Source: Botryosphaeria dothidea
Lineage: Eukaryota > Ascomycota > Dothideomycetes > Botryosphaeriales > Botryosphaeriaceae
Direction: 5' to 3'
Assembly (NCBI GenBank): GCA_011503125.2
Contig: WWBZ02000001.1
Coordinates: forward strand, 3,100,001 to 3,164,000
Length of the DNA stretch: 64,000 bases
Every line of letters begins with the position of its first letter. Within the stretch, counting starts at the first letter, position 1. The notes under the pieces are model-generated. The model saw only the letters and a program-made list of their open reading frames with translations, did no database searches and was not told the origin of the DNA. Shown here in pieces: positions 44,893 to 55,232 of the stretch. A program made the position numbers and the translations under genes.

Positions 44893-45513
44893 TGATACAG
44901 TCGTCGGGGATGAAGTCAGCTTCTTTAGTGGCCTATTCCTTGAGTTGCCACCTACGGTTGGTATTTCAACACACAATTTCCAAGTTTTCAAGTGGTTGTA
45001 TCGGCCCTAGTCGAGCTCAAATTGTAAGGCGAGAAGGTCACGGGATACCCAAATCAAAAGTTATCGAATAGAAACACCGTTAGCCAAGGAACTAAATTAA
45101 CACTTGGTTTACCATTGGACAACGAAGGTTGCACCCATGTGCTGGCATGCCAACAAAGAAAGCGTGGGGGATTTCAGTCCCCGAGGATGGTCATTTCCTT
45201 TTCCGGATATCCATTCACCAGCGCTGCTCCTTTATTCTAGCCTCCTACTCTCCCCGCGACCATGGACGACTTTGGCCCAACATCGACATTGCTGCTAACA
45301 CCTTGACTTTTGCATCATCACATATTCTTAGCGCGTATACGTTTTGTCTACGCTCCCTATAAAGTTTGGGCCTTCATTCTATTATCTCACACTCGACGCT
45401 CCGACCGAAAGATCACCATTGAATCCACCGACGAACTCGCCAAGGGCCTCCTTCAACCTCAAAGCTTTGATTACTTCAGCAAACTTTTCCACTACCGCAA
45501 TCCACCCAGCAAC
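44893..45513. other. Intergenic region
   Basis: About 620 bp; 3' flank of the PRCC gene and promoter of the next small gene. Pyrimidine tracts increase towards 45.5 kb. No other feature seen. Confidence 0.45.
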
Positions 45514-46010
45514 ATGAGCGAATGGAAGCAGGAGGTTGTCGTGTACAAGCACTCCAGCACCGGTGAGACTGCGGATGTCCTCATCATGACCAGGGAGCAG
45601 CTCAAGGACAAGATGACAAGCAGTGAGCTATTCCTTCCCAAATAACTCGGCCCTATCCCCTTCAACTTTTTCACCACTAGCTTACCACGCCTCCTCCTCA
45701 ATCCGCCGTACCACTCAACGCATCCACCTCCCAGGCGGCTAATGCTCCAGCAGATACCTCACTCCGTGTGTCCCATAAACCTATCCCTCGTGGCCATCGA
45801 CACGTCGAGGTGCTTCAATCGGACCTCATCCCTGAATCTGAGCGCGAGAAGTATGCCGACTATCCGAACATGGGTTCTTCCGTTGCTACCGTCACCCTTC
45901 CCAACCGCGTCTGGATGCAGCGTCAACTCACTGCCAACCAGTTTTCCGAGCTTCACATCCTTTCGGTAAGTCTACTCGGATTCCCACGTCTCTGCTGGAT
46001 GCCAGTGTAA
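45514..46010 (+). CDS. Small unrecognised protein
   Basis: An ATG in good context (AGCAACATGAGC) starts MSEWKQEVVVYKHSSTGETA, a frame of 36 codons with strong third-position bias, then a GTGAGC donor. Joining to the acceptor at 45749-45750 (GCTCCAG|CAGATACC) restores a second coding block: HKPIPRGHRHVEVLQSDLIP, ESEREKYADYPNMGSS, and VWMQRQLTANQFSELHILS. Read on without splicing, it stops at 46008-46010 (122 aa). A consensus GTAAGT follows ILS; if used with the acceptor at 46136 the protein ends one codon later, at 46142. I do not recognise the family. Codon use is coding-like in both exons. The internal splice is my best reading, not the only one. Confidence 0.5.
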
Positions 46011-47197
46011 GGGTACAGTGGGATCTTTTGACATGGGTCCGCCTGGAACCCTTACGGACTCACCCATAATTCTTCTATCTTGTTACATGCATTGTATCAA
46101 AAACAAGCGCTGAGCAACACAATTTGGTCTTCACAGGTCTGATATCAGTTACTTTTCTAGAGATCGGGACCCTCCACCAAGTCGAACTCTCATAGAAGGA
46201 AGAAAGCGCAGAGATCTCGCTCCTTGAAACAAGTCCATTTGAATGATCAGGAATGGGAGGGATGAGATAGATGTTTGGCGAAGGTGGTTAGCCTGAGAAT
46301 ATGGGCTTCTATTGGCTTCGTTGCAGATTGTGGCTGTGAGTTTCTAACGTCCTCGGAGGTTCTAGCGCTGCTGGGCACGGGTGTCTTGTGGTAGAATCTT
46401 CTCAATACACTGAGCTTGCCTAAAAAAATTGTTCCATTCATTTACCCATAGCTCTTCTCACAACTTTCAACGTGATGACAACTCCAGGCAACACGGTGGT
46501 CAATCTTTTCGACTTCCGCCTGCAATACATGCAGCGATGCGCTCCGGCCAATTACTTGTAAGGGAGTGGGAACACTGTTATGTAAATGCCCAAATTTCTT
46601 GAACATTCAAGCCTATTCTATGCTTCAAATTCTTCTGCCCTTTACCTTCTCTATTACAACATCTTGCAAAGTGATATCGTAGCCTTCTTGATATTGTTCT
46701 GTGGCGAGCTGGAGTTCAAAAGCTTTCACTGTCCTTCATGAGCCCACATTTTATGGTGACAATAATCCGCAAGATAATCCTCGTAAACGTCGCCCAGCAA
46801 TAGAATCAAGTGGGCATTCGTTTTATTCAGTTCTTGATTCTGGACAGTTGATCATCAGGCAGCGTGGCGGCGAAGCCCTCTTCTCATTTGCTAGTCACCT
46901 GGTCACATCGGAGTTTCAGATGAAGACTGGTGCTCGTCACGGTGGAATTTGGCTTAAATATGCACCATTTCACAGCACTCTGGTAGCTTTCAAGGTAGGC
47001 TGTGAGGAGACAAAAGACCAGAAGCTTAGGCAAGCTGGCGCTTGAGTTTGCATTCATCTGTTTACCCGAATGACACTCTGGCAATTGTCATCCGCCTCTT
47101 CTCGTGAGTATCAACCGCGAGATTCTCATCAATATTCGAAGGAAGCTCAGAAATATCGTCAACCGTAACCTCGGATTCTCCGGGCCAAGTGCTCCCG

Positions 47198-47837
47198 TCA
47201 GATGAGGAACACGTTCAAACAGCGCAACGTATGATGGAATTTCCCCTCCAAACCACACGCTCTCGAGATACTCAAATCCCCTGCTTCAGGGTTCAACAAC
47301 CAGGTTGAGACATCCGTCCCCGTCGAACCGCGCGGCCTCGAAACATCACCGGCACACATGAGGCGAATATGCGTGGGCTCCGCCTCCACATCCGCGCCAT
47401 CGCCGTTCGCATCCAAACCGACCAAGGTCGGAAGCCCATAAAGTCCGGCCGACAATTCCGTGTGGCTTTATCTAATCTGTTTCACCTACCCATGGTAGAG
47501 TGGTGTGCCAAGGCGCGGTGCATGACCAGCGCGTCCCTTCTGCCGCTCCGCATCCCAGCTCATCAGGGTCTTCGAGGGCGCCGAAAAGTCGTAGCCGGCG
47601 GGATCGCGCAAGCGGCAACGACATTTTCCGATGCAAGAGAGCGCATTTTGGGAATGGCGGCTGCTGCTGATGAGAAATTGACTTTCTTTGCGTCTCAATG
47701 CCTCCGCCACCACCAATAACTACGAGCACGCGAAAACGGTCGCGGGATCTCTGAGAGTGCATATGCACGGCGATCTCGCGTCCGGGTGACTCGCCGAACG
47801 GGCTGCAGAAGAGCGGATGGGGAGGTGGTGTGGACAA
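47198..47837 (-). pseudogene. Possible decayed coding region, unrecognised
   Basis: Coding-looking stretches lie in different frames on the minus strand: ESPGREIAVHMHSQRSRDRF (47.7-47.8 kb), then CRCRLRDPAGYDFSAPSKTL (47.5-47.7 kb), then LPTLVGLDANGDGADVEAEP (47.2-47.45 kb). I find no splice combination that joins all of them cleanly and no ATG start for the first. It could be an old, frame-shifted gene, a gene with unusual introns, or GC-rich chance. No family is recognised. Confidence 0.2.
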
Positions 47838-48133
47838 TTATCTACCCAACGGTCTGGTAACTCGTCTGTCTTCGCACCAATTGACCACCCAGAGATAGGA
47901 TCAACGCAGGACCGAGATTGCGCAACAGAGTCCCCATGACGCCAGCTCTTGATCTTCTGCCTGTCTATCTTGCGGCACGCTTGTATCTATCTTGCCATGC
48001 CGGTATCGACAGCGTTGATCAGGCATTTATGCTAAAGTGGGAGTGGTGGTCTCACCCAAGGCTACCGGCATTTGCGAGGGCGGGGATCGTTGTATTAGCG
48101 TGTGCCACTTCGATCCCATGAAAACTGCAACTG

Positions 48134-48294
48134 CATGGGGAGTTGAAGCATTTGTCCGGACATGGATGTACCCGATTGTTTTGGACACTTGCATCTAGTA
48201 CGGTCAAGACGTGGTGCAACACTTTTGAGACCGTCATCGTAGTGCGGCGCAAGGGTCTGCTCTTCCGGGACGGACACGGATGCTCCATAGTCCC
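48134..48294. mobile_element. Expanded hairpin element (copy J)
   Basis: The left arm CATGGGGAGTTGAAGCATTT, then GTCCGGACA, is standard. The matching right arm (GGACGGACACGGATGCTCCA, then TAGTCCC) lies about 105 bp further on instead of about 30, giving 161 bp in total. A motif like the usual spacer side (GACACTTGCATC) is found between, so extra DNA was gained in the spacer or beside it. Confidence 0.6.
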
Positions 48295-50487
48295 TACTCG
48301 GCAGTAGGTCTCTCGCCTCCATCTTCAGTCCGTGATCGGAGGTCGAGGTAGAATGTTGGACGCCTCGGCCGATATTCCACGCGAAGAGGCAGACGACCGT
48401 CAAGCATCCGCAGTCGCCGTGGTCTACCGCCACCACCATGGCCCGTTTCCGCGGCTGCCGGAGGCCTTGTGAGCGTGGCCAATGCGGGATGGATGCGAGG
48501 GTGTTTGCTCGGCGATGTTGTCCCAAGCACGCACTCACCCAACACAGCCATTGCGCAGCCACTGCCAATTCTGACGGTCAGCAACCATCGACCCCCAAGT
48601 CGTCGCGGTCAATGATGACAGTGTACCATCGGAGCACGCCGTGATAGCCAGCATCCACACCTCGCGGCAAGAAGTAATCGTCAGACCCCTCACCCCGCCA
48701 AAGCACCCGTCCGCGCCTCCTCCACATCCTCCCTCGTCAGCGGCGTGCTACACACCCGAGAAGAAACGCCACTCATGCGCCGGCAGTCTTCCGCCGCTGC
48801 CTTGCAGAAAAGAATGTGCGGAAACGAAGGCAGGGCGGGTGGCTGGGTTGGGAATGCCCGGTCGTGTCATGCACCACACACATAGGTCCCCCCCTTGGCG
48901 CAAGAAATCAGGCAATCAGACGGACCAATCCCGTCCCCCGTCAGGCCGACCACTCCAAAGTGCAAACAGGCAGTCCAGAACAATGTGGAGACCAGAAACG
49001 TCCGTTTCGCCAAGGCCTGCTACTGTTTTTCCCATTCTCCACTACTGCAAGACCACCCATCCTTACGGCCCCCCAGGCGCTGTCCCTCTCTCGCGCTTTC
49101 CAACCGTCTCGATCGGTCGACTTTGCAATCTGTGGCGGGATCCCGGCCTCCCCTCCCCCTCTCCACATTCTTCATTCCTGGACCCTAAAGAATGTTTCGA
49201 CAATCCCCGTTTGGTGCTGCAAGTCTCGTGGCTCTGTCCCTATACCTCAAGGAGAATTACCTGCATTAGCCCAACCATCCATTCCAACCCCGGAATCTTC
49301 AGGGTAAAAGGCTAAGCTTGTGGTGCTGATTCATGCTTCCTTGCACTACGTTACTGCTCGTGTTTGCACACTCCTACAATGAGAGCCTCCTTTCCTATGT
49401 GACTTGCTACCGCCACCAATATCTTCACTCTTGAGATTGCGACGTACACGTTATGCAAAGACTCGAAGCGTGCACTTGCACGAGCCGAGTGCCGCGTACT
49501 CGTAGCGGCATGAGGATCTACGAAGTTCTAGAACCCCGGGGGAAACCCTCGAGCTTGACCCTTCTCGACGCCTGGTCCCCCGGTCGAATGAGCAAACTTT
49601 CCGAAGAAACGGATTTGCCCTGCATGCAGGCGAGAATCTCACGGCAGATAGCAGAGGGCACAAGAAAATTTCTCCTTGCGAGGAGAGGAAAAAGGAGCTT
49701 TGGTTTGTTTGCGTATGGTAATAATGTGCGTGGTGACAAGTTCCAAACGTGTGCAACCAACGCTCCAACTTCCAAGCGTCCGCTGCCATAAGCCCGCGGC
49801 AAGTGCGGAAACTGTCCATCGCTCGCTCCCATCCTCTTATGAGCCACCAAATAGTGGCGCTGCCTGTCGATGACAAGGTACCGAGATTCGTGCGCCCTGA
49901 AAAGAAAGGTAGTCAGAAATCCAAAACTGGCCCCCCGAATGCGACTTCCGTTGTCGTTTCCTTTCCCAGCTCTATGCCGATCCCCTCCCCCATGAATGCT
50001 TCTTTCCTTTATCCCCTTTTCTTTCCGCAGATGCAAATGTGGATAAATAATACAATTCGAGAAAGGACAATATAAGCCGCCGGTGCTCTGAATGCTAATT
50101 GGGAGAACACAATGCCGGAGTGCCCAAAAGTAAGCAGATACAAAACGCCAGACCATTGGTACAAAGGAAGTAATACTGCGTCGCATGAGGGCAGGCGCCG
50201 AGCACCGCCCGATACAGTGATTGAGATCGATCACCTCGTCGTGGAGGTGGTATGCAGTAAAACCATCTGCTGGGGCGTGATGAACTGATGTGACGCGCAT
50301 GTGAAAGGAAAAGAAACAAAAGAAATCTAGAGCCGCCCTTTCCGCTCTTTCTGAGTAACGCCGTGTGATCCTCGATGGTGCTGATAATGTTACAAACCGC
50401 TACGGTGGTCGGTTGGTTGACGGTGGCCGAGAGGACTCGGTCCGTAGCACGTGGGTATATGCGGGTGCGTTGACATGGTGTGATTCG

Positions 50488-51519
50488 TCATGCAGGTTGG
50501 CGCGGTGACTGTGTGCATAGAGGGAGCGGAGAGCGCGGCTCGTCGTCCGGAACCCAACCTTGGAATCTGGCCATCCAAAGCAGCGCCCGCTCATCGAACT
50601 CGTCCATGAACTGCTCGTCTAGGACACGGGCCTTTTCGGCTGCGTAGGTATGGTACTCTTCTTTGATCTGCTGCATGTTCTTTCCGAGGACTTTTTCCAT
50701 GCATGCTACAACGCAGCCAGTGCGGTGCTATAAGATTTGTGAGTCCATGTTACACGGTATGGCACTGCAAAATGCAAATAAAGACGGGACAGAAACGCTT
50801 ACCTTTCCCTTGTTACAGTGGATAAGCAGAGGATAATTACTGCGGTCCAGAACAACCATGAGAGCCTGCGCCATGGCCTCTGGGGTAATGCAAACGCGCC
50901 CCTTGTTCGCCGGGATGTGAACACGGTAATGCCGAATGCCGTTCTCGACTATGAATCTGGTGTACGATTCGGGGCAGTCCTCTTTCACGAGGGTGCTACA
51001 GACAGGTTAGAGATGTAAACCCTTATACGTCTCTGTAATGAGTCAAATGCTTACAGTATGCTCTTCAGCTTCAACGCCTGCAAATAGCTATAATTCTCCT
51101 CCTTGGGATAGCTGCTTCGGAAGATCTTGCCATCGACGACCGTCCCAAAATTCTCTGGTGGCGTGAAGCGCGTCAGGCGTGCGGGAGCTCTGTCTTCGAA
51201 GCTTGACCGCCTTGAAGACAGCGCCGTCGAACTTGCCGTAGTCGCTGACGAGCTGAGAGCTGTGACTAAGAGCACGAAGTCAGAGGGCGTGCGCGCCACA
51301 ATGAAGCACGGTGCATTTACCTGCTTCCGCATGGACTGTCTCCTTGCCATCGATCACTCCAACGTCCTTCTGCTTCGTCTCCTGCGAACTGTGCGATTGC
51401 GAGCCTTTGGTGGCAGACAGAGCATATCCCCTGAGAACGGGTGCCGCCGCCATGTCAGTACCCTCCGTAAGGGTATCGACGCGCTGCGGCTTGTGGGAGT
51501 CGTCTATGAAGTTGTACAT
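50488..51519 (-). CDS. SIW14: Siw14-type atypical dual-specificity phosphatase
   Basis: A cysteine phosphatase of the plant and fungi atypical DSP group (Siw14/Oca), which in yeast cleaves inositol pyrophosphates (5-PP-InsP). Four exons (51321-51519, 51055-51265, 50803-50995, 50488-50727) with introns of 55, 59 and 75 nt give 280 aa. The catalytic loop is made by the last splice: HCNKGK|HRTGC, with the nucleophile C197 and R203 (CX5R). Family landmarks are FTPPENFGTVVDGKIFRSSY, YSYLQALKLKSILTLVKEDC and YRVHIPANKG. The C-terminus has MARFQGWVPDDEPRSP. The first exon is a disordered leader; the ATG at 51517-51519 (MYNFIDDSHK) is the first in frame. Yeast has several paralogues, so the exact orthology (Siw14 against an Oca protein) is not certain. 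Confidence 0.9.
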
Positions 51520-52580
51520 GTGGGCTTCGAGAGTAGGATGGTTAGGATGATGGATAGAGGCACGAAAGAGAGCAGATATCACTGCCGTGGGCGTCGCGTG
51601 AGGGCGCGTTCGCAGTCGCGTCAAGTCTCGGCGTTTCGGCGTTGAAACTGGTCGAGTGTGGGTTGTTTTCTGTCTTGGAGTGCGCCTAGGGACGTGCTCG
51701 TGGGATATTTGAGATCTGGAGGCGTGCGACAGCAGGCGGTGCGGTGGGAGGCGTTTGGTGTGCGTGTCGGAGTGGCCTTGCGGTCACCTCAGCATGGCAT
51801 TGGGGCTCAGCTGGGGCGCGGTGAGGAAAGCCATGTTGTGTGTGCGTTGGCTGGAGCAAACGGTGGGTCGGTGTTCTTGGTTGGGAGGATGTCGCGGAAT
51901 GAAGGTCTGCTGGGGAAAAACAGGGCAGGCGTCGGGTTTGAGAGAGTTGCGTGGGTCAGCCGGGGATGTGCGGCGGGCGGTCGTTAAAACAGGTGGTGAG
52001 AGCTGGAGTCGGCAAGCGTACCACGGGCGGCGCTGGTCAAAGAGCCGGGTCGCTGGCGCTGCCTTGGCTGATCCGCGGGTTGTTCGGGAGGCTTCTTCGA
52101 GGGGTCGAAAGTCGAACGGGCGCCGGGGTGGGCGGTGGCCAGACTGGCCTCTTGGATCAAGGAATGGGCATCGTGGGTTTCCTCATATAGATGTCACGAG
52201 CAGCGTCACAGTCGAGTATTTTGTTTGCATCCCTGGCAGCCTGATGCCGCGCGAAAACCGGACGCGGCTAATGAGTGGACCATGACGGCGTGTTCGGGCG
52301 ACGCGCGCACCGAGAAAGGCCGTCTGCGCGCCGTCCCTGCCGCCGCCGCTGTTCCCTGATTCACGCTCGCCTTTCACGTGTGAAAGCCAGCGCCAGCGCC
52401 AGCGCCCTCGATCGACGCCGTGTCCCCGGCCATCTCCGCAATCCGCTTGCCTCGAACCGGTCGCGCTAGCAGATATCGTGAGCGTCGTTCGACCTCCGCA
52501 ACACCTTGCAGGTGCTCGCGAGTACAACAGCCGCTGCATCCCAAGCTGCCCTGCAGCGCAATTGTCCATCTAGATCCACC
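51520..52580. other. Divergent promoter region
   Basis: About 1.06 kb between divergent genes. It is GC-rich, and pyrimidine-rich towards 52.58 kb. No supported gene or repeat. Confidence 0.45.
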
Positions 52581-53822
52581 ATGGCTCAATCCTCTGCAGA
52601 ACACCCGCGCTCTGGCGCCCGCACGCCCACCCGCTCCTCGCGCCGCTCGCATCCCAACATCCAGCAGCTTTCGCTTGCTCCTCTGAGCTCCCAGTTCCAG
52701 GAGGAAGCTGCATCCACCGACATCCGCCCCCGCAGTCCCCACAGCTCCTACATCCAGCCCAAGACCGCCCCGACAACGCCTGGCATCCTCAGCCGCAGCC
52801 CCTCGCGGCATCGCAACGGCGGCCACGTCCACTACGTGACCGATAGCTACTTCACTGCCCCGCTCAGCCCCGACAGGTCCGCCATCAACAAGTCCAAGAG
52901 CGATGCCGCCCTGCACGGCGACATCGCCTACTATCCACGCCATCATCAACGCCATCATCAACGCAAACACACGGCCCCCGGCTCCATCAACGTCAGCAAC
53001 ACGGGCCGCAAGATAACGACTCCTAAGCACCACACACGTGAAGGTTCATCCGACTGGCTCTATCGGGCCGGCCTCGCAATTGCCTCAGAGACGCGCGAGT
53101 CCAAGGGCCAGTCGTGGCTGTCGCGCCGCGAGAGCAGCACCTCGCTCGTCCGCCAGCACGACGGCGATGACTCGGACGACGGCACCGCCGCTGGCTCGGG
53201 GCAACCCTCGCGTAGTCATAGCACATTCTTCGCCGATGACGAGTACAGCCCCGTCACGCCGAAGAGCAGAGGCGGCAGCCGCGTGGGCAGTGCGTTCAAT
53301 AGCCGCAGGGGTAGTAGAGTTGGCAGTAGAGTTGAGCTTAAGGGCCTGACCGGACTGACCACCAAGACATCCAGCGGTGCCTATGCCCTTGAAGGCGAAT
53401 ATGGCTACTTCGGTGAGCAACGGCCGTCCGATATCCCTCTAGAGCCCGACTTTGTCGAGTCAGATGAGGAGGGGTTGGGTGACGAAGAAGAGGTTGCTAG
53501 ACTCGCGCAGGAGCGTGGCTTCGGGCTCGGAGGATGGGTGGATCGCTTGATCGGTTGGACGCTATTCAGCGTCGAGGAAGATGCCGAAGAGACTGATGAA
53601 GAAGATCAAGGTACAGAGCATGAAGAGCATGGTGAGGAGGACGCCAAGAAGCGACGCGAAGAGGAGCTGCAGCGCAGACGCGAGGAGCGGGAACGCATAC
53701 AGGCTGCCAGCAGCGCTGCGAAGGAGAAGAAGGAGCTCCCACAGCCCAGTCAAGGTGAGGGCGAAGGCGGCTGGCAGGATGCTGCGTGGTTGTTTAGCGT
53801 GGCGTCGAAAGTCTTACTTTGA
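52581..53822 (+). CDS. DUF3984-type fungal protein
   Basis: A single exon of 413 aa. The start is ATG at 52581 (CCACCATGGCTC, a strong context). It is mostly disordered and Ser/Arg-rich. The conserved-looking core is TREGSSDWLYRAGLAIASET with RESKGQSWLSRRESSTSLV (about 150-190), and an acidic-aromatic region EGEYGYFGEQRPSDIPLEPD, then FVESDEEGLGDEEEVARLAQ, with RGFGLGGWVDRLIGWTLFSV. The C-terminus is a Lys/Arg/Glu helix (KKRREEELQRRREERERIQ) and ends WLFSVASKVLL. This matches my memory of the fungal DUF3984 family, whose role is unknown. A short HHQRHHQR repeat lies near residue 120. Confidence 0.75.
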   Translation: MAQSSAEHPRSGARTPTRSSRRSHPNIQQLSLAPLSSQFQEEAASTDIRPRSPHSSYIQPKTAPTTPGILSRSPSRHRNGGHVHYVTDSYFTAPLSPDRSAINKSKSDAALHGDIAYYPRHHQRHHQRKHTAPGSINVSNTGRKITTPKHHTREGSSDWLYRAGLAIASETRESKGQSWLSRRESSTSLVRQHDGDDSDDGTAAGSGQPSRSHSTFFADDEYSPVTPKSRGGSRVGSAFNSRRGSRVGSRVELKGLTGLTTKTSSGAYALEGEYGYFGEQRPSDIPLEPDFVESDEEGLGDEEEVARLAQERGFGLGGWVDRLIGWTLFSVEEDAEETDEEDQGTEHEEHGEEDAKKRREEELQRRREERERIQAASSAAKEKKELPQPSQGEGEGGWQDAAWLFSVASKVLL

Positions 53823-55232
53823 TCCTAAGATGCATTTTCGCGTTTTACGCTTTGCTTTCCTCCCTTCTCTAATCTGCTCTGAGACATGGATTCATCATAA
53901 GATAAATTAACGTAACGACTTTTAAAGAAGCTGCAGGAAGGATGGTTTGGTGGGATGGAGTAACAGCGTAGTCATCCAGTTCAACAAACCGAAGAATACC
54001 CAACGTATGAACATTGGTTGATGAGATCTATTCTTGAGAACTAAGATACGCCCTTGGCCCGGGGCAAGTATTGCTTTTCAAACTGTTCCGATGTCTCCGG
54101 AGGAGAAGGAAAGTTAAAAGACAAGAAACAGAACATGATTGGTGATGCTATCGATCATGGCTTCATTTTGGTGCTGGATGATCTGTTGATGTGCCTTTGC
54201 TTTTTCCCTGCTGAGGCGGCGCGGTATTTAGTGTGCTGTGGCTTGCAGTGCATGCGTTGTCAGCAATGCCAGCGCCAGCAGCAGGCCGGCTCCGGGTCCA
54301 AGACAGGCACTTTCTTCGTGGCTTAGGGTGGCGCTGCGTGGCAGCAAAACATACCGGGCAAACCAGGATCTATGCTGTCTAAGATACTTTTCTTTGCGCC
54401 ACCCGGAGCGGAAAGGCAAGACATCAAGCCAAGGCAAAAAAGAAGGCAGAAGAGGAGAATGCAAAAGCAAAATGTATGAGGCGTAAAAGTGCCTCGAGGC
54501 GATCGACATGGAGGCTGACCACGGAGCTGCTAGGGGCGCGGAAGGCATCAGAGAAGTCCGGAGCTGCCGCGTAATTCTTCATCATCAATCATACTCACAC
54601 TTTTCCCTATGTATTTAGATATTAGAAGTTATACGACGGAGACATAGTCTGAATGTGCTGCGAAATTCCCTAAGCGAGCAAGGGGTCCTTGGCTTGTCTG
54701 AATGTTCGTTTCCTTTACCGTTTTGTTGAACTTCGGCCCTGAAGGTGGAATGTGCGATGACGCCGATGACGGAGATTGACAATACTCAAAGAACGGCACG
54801 GATAGTGTGCGGAAGTGGGTCGCTTCTGAGAGTGCTCATTGTGGAAATTAGGGTTGAGGACTGAGGACGAGGGGCGGGCTCAATACATCATCCCGGAGAT
54901 ACCGGGTTTTTGATCACTAAGCCGTTAACAGTGGCGATAGTGGCCCCAACAAGCCGCTAATCCGAAACACATCGTGATGGAAAAAGAGAGCGTTCATCGG
55001 AGATCGTGAAAGAAATTGGTGTGCTGACCGAGGAAAAGGAGGTAGGTCCGAGACTCCGAGAGATCACGTCCAGCATGGGAAGCGTGCTCTTAGAAGGCCT
55101 CGCCTGCAACCAGTAAATCGATGTGTGATTGGGTCACAGCGTCGCCGCGATATGCATGAATGGACACGGAAACGAGCTATTCCAGCCTTACTTTTGTGCT
55201 ACGGCAAGGCTACACGAAAAAGGAAAAAAAAG
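53823..55232. other. Convergent intergenic region
   Basis: About 1.4 kb between the 3' ends of the DUF3984 and GPI10 genes. It is moderately AT-rich with no supported gene, repeat family member or RNA. Confidence 0.5.

Larger units (their letters stand above)
46143..50487. other. 4.3-kb gene-poor region with hairpin copy J
   Basis: The longest stretch without a supported gene. It contains the expanded hairpin copy J (48.13-48.29 kb). Open frames on both strands near 47.2-47.84 kb look partly coding, but switch frame and lack a start codon; they may be a relic (listed separately). A 260-codon minus-strand frame at 49518-50300 has no motif and an improbable composition. Confidence 0.5.

Noticed and set aside
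46701..47045. 114-codon plus-strand frame with LHEPTFYGDNNPQDNPRKRR
   Set aside because: It has no ATG near its start (opens on GTG) and no splice partner I could find; kept as intergenic.
48641..49315. 224-codon plus-strand frame
   Set aside because: Pro/Ser/His-rich, no homologous-looking segment, and a second long frame is open in another phase over the same bases.
49518..50300. 260-codon minus-strand frame
   Set aside because: No recognisable motif, His/Arg/Ser-rich, and overlapped by open frames in other phases.
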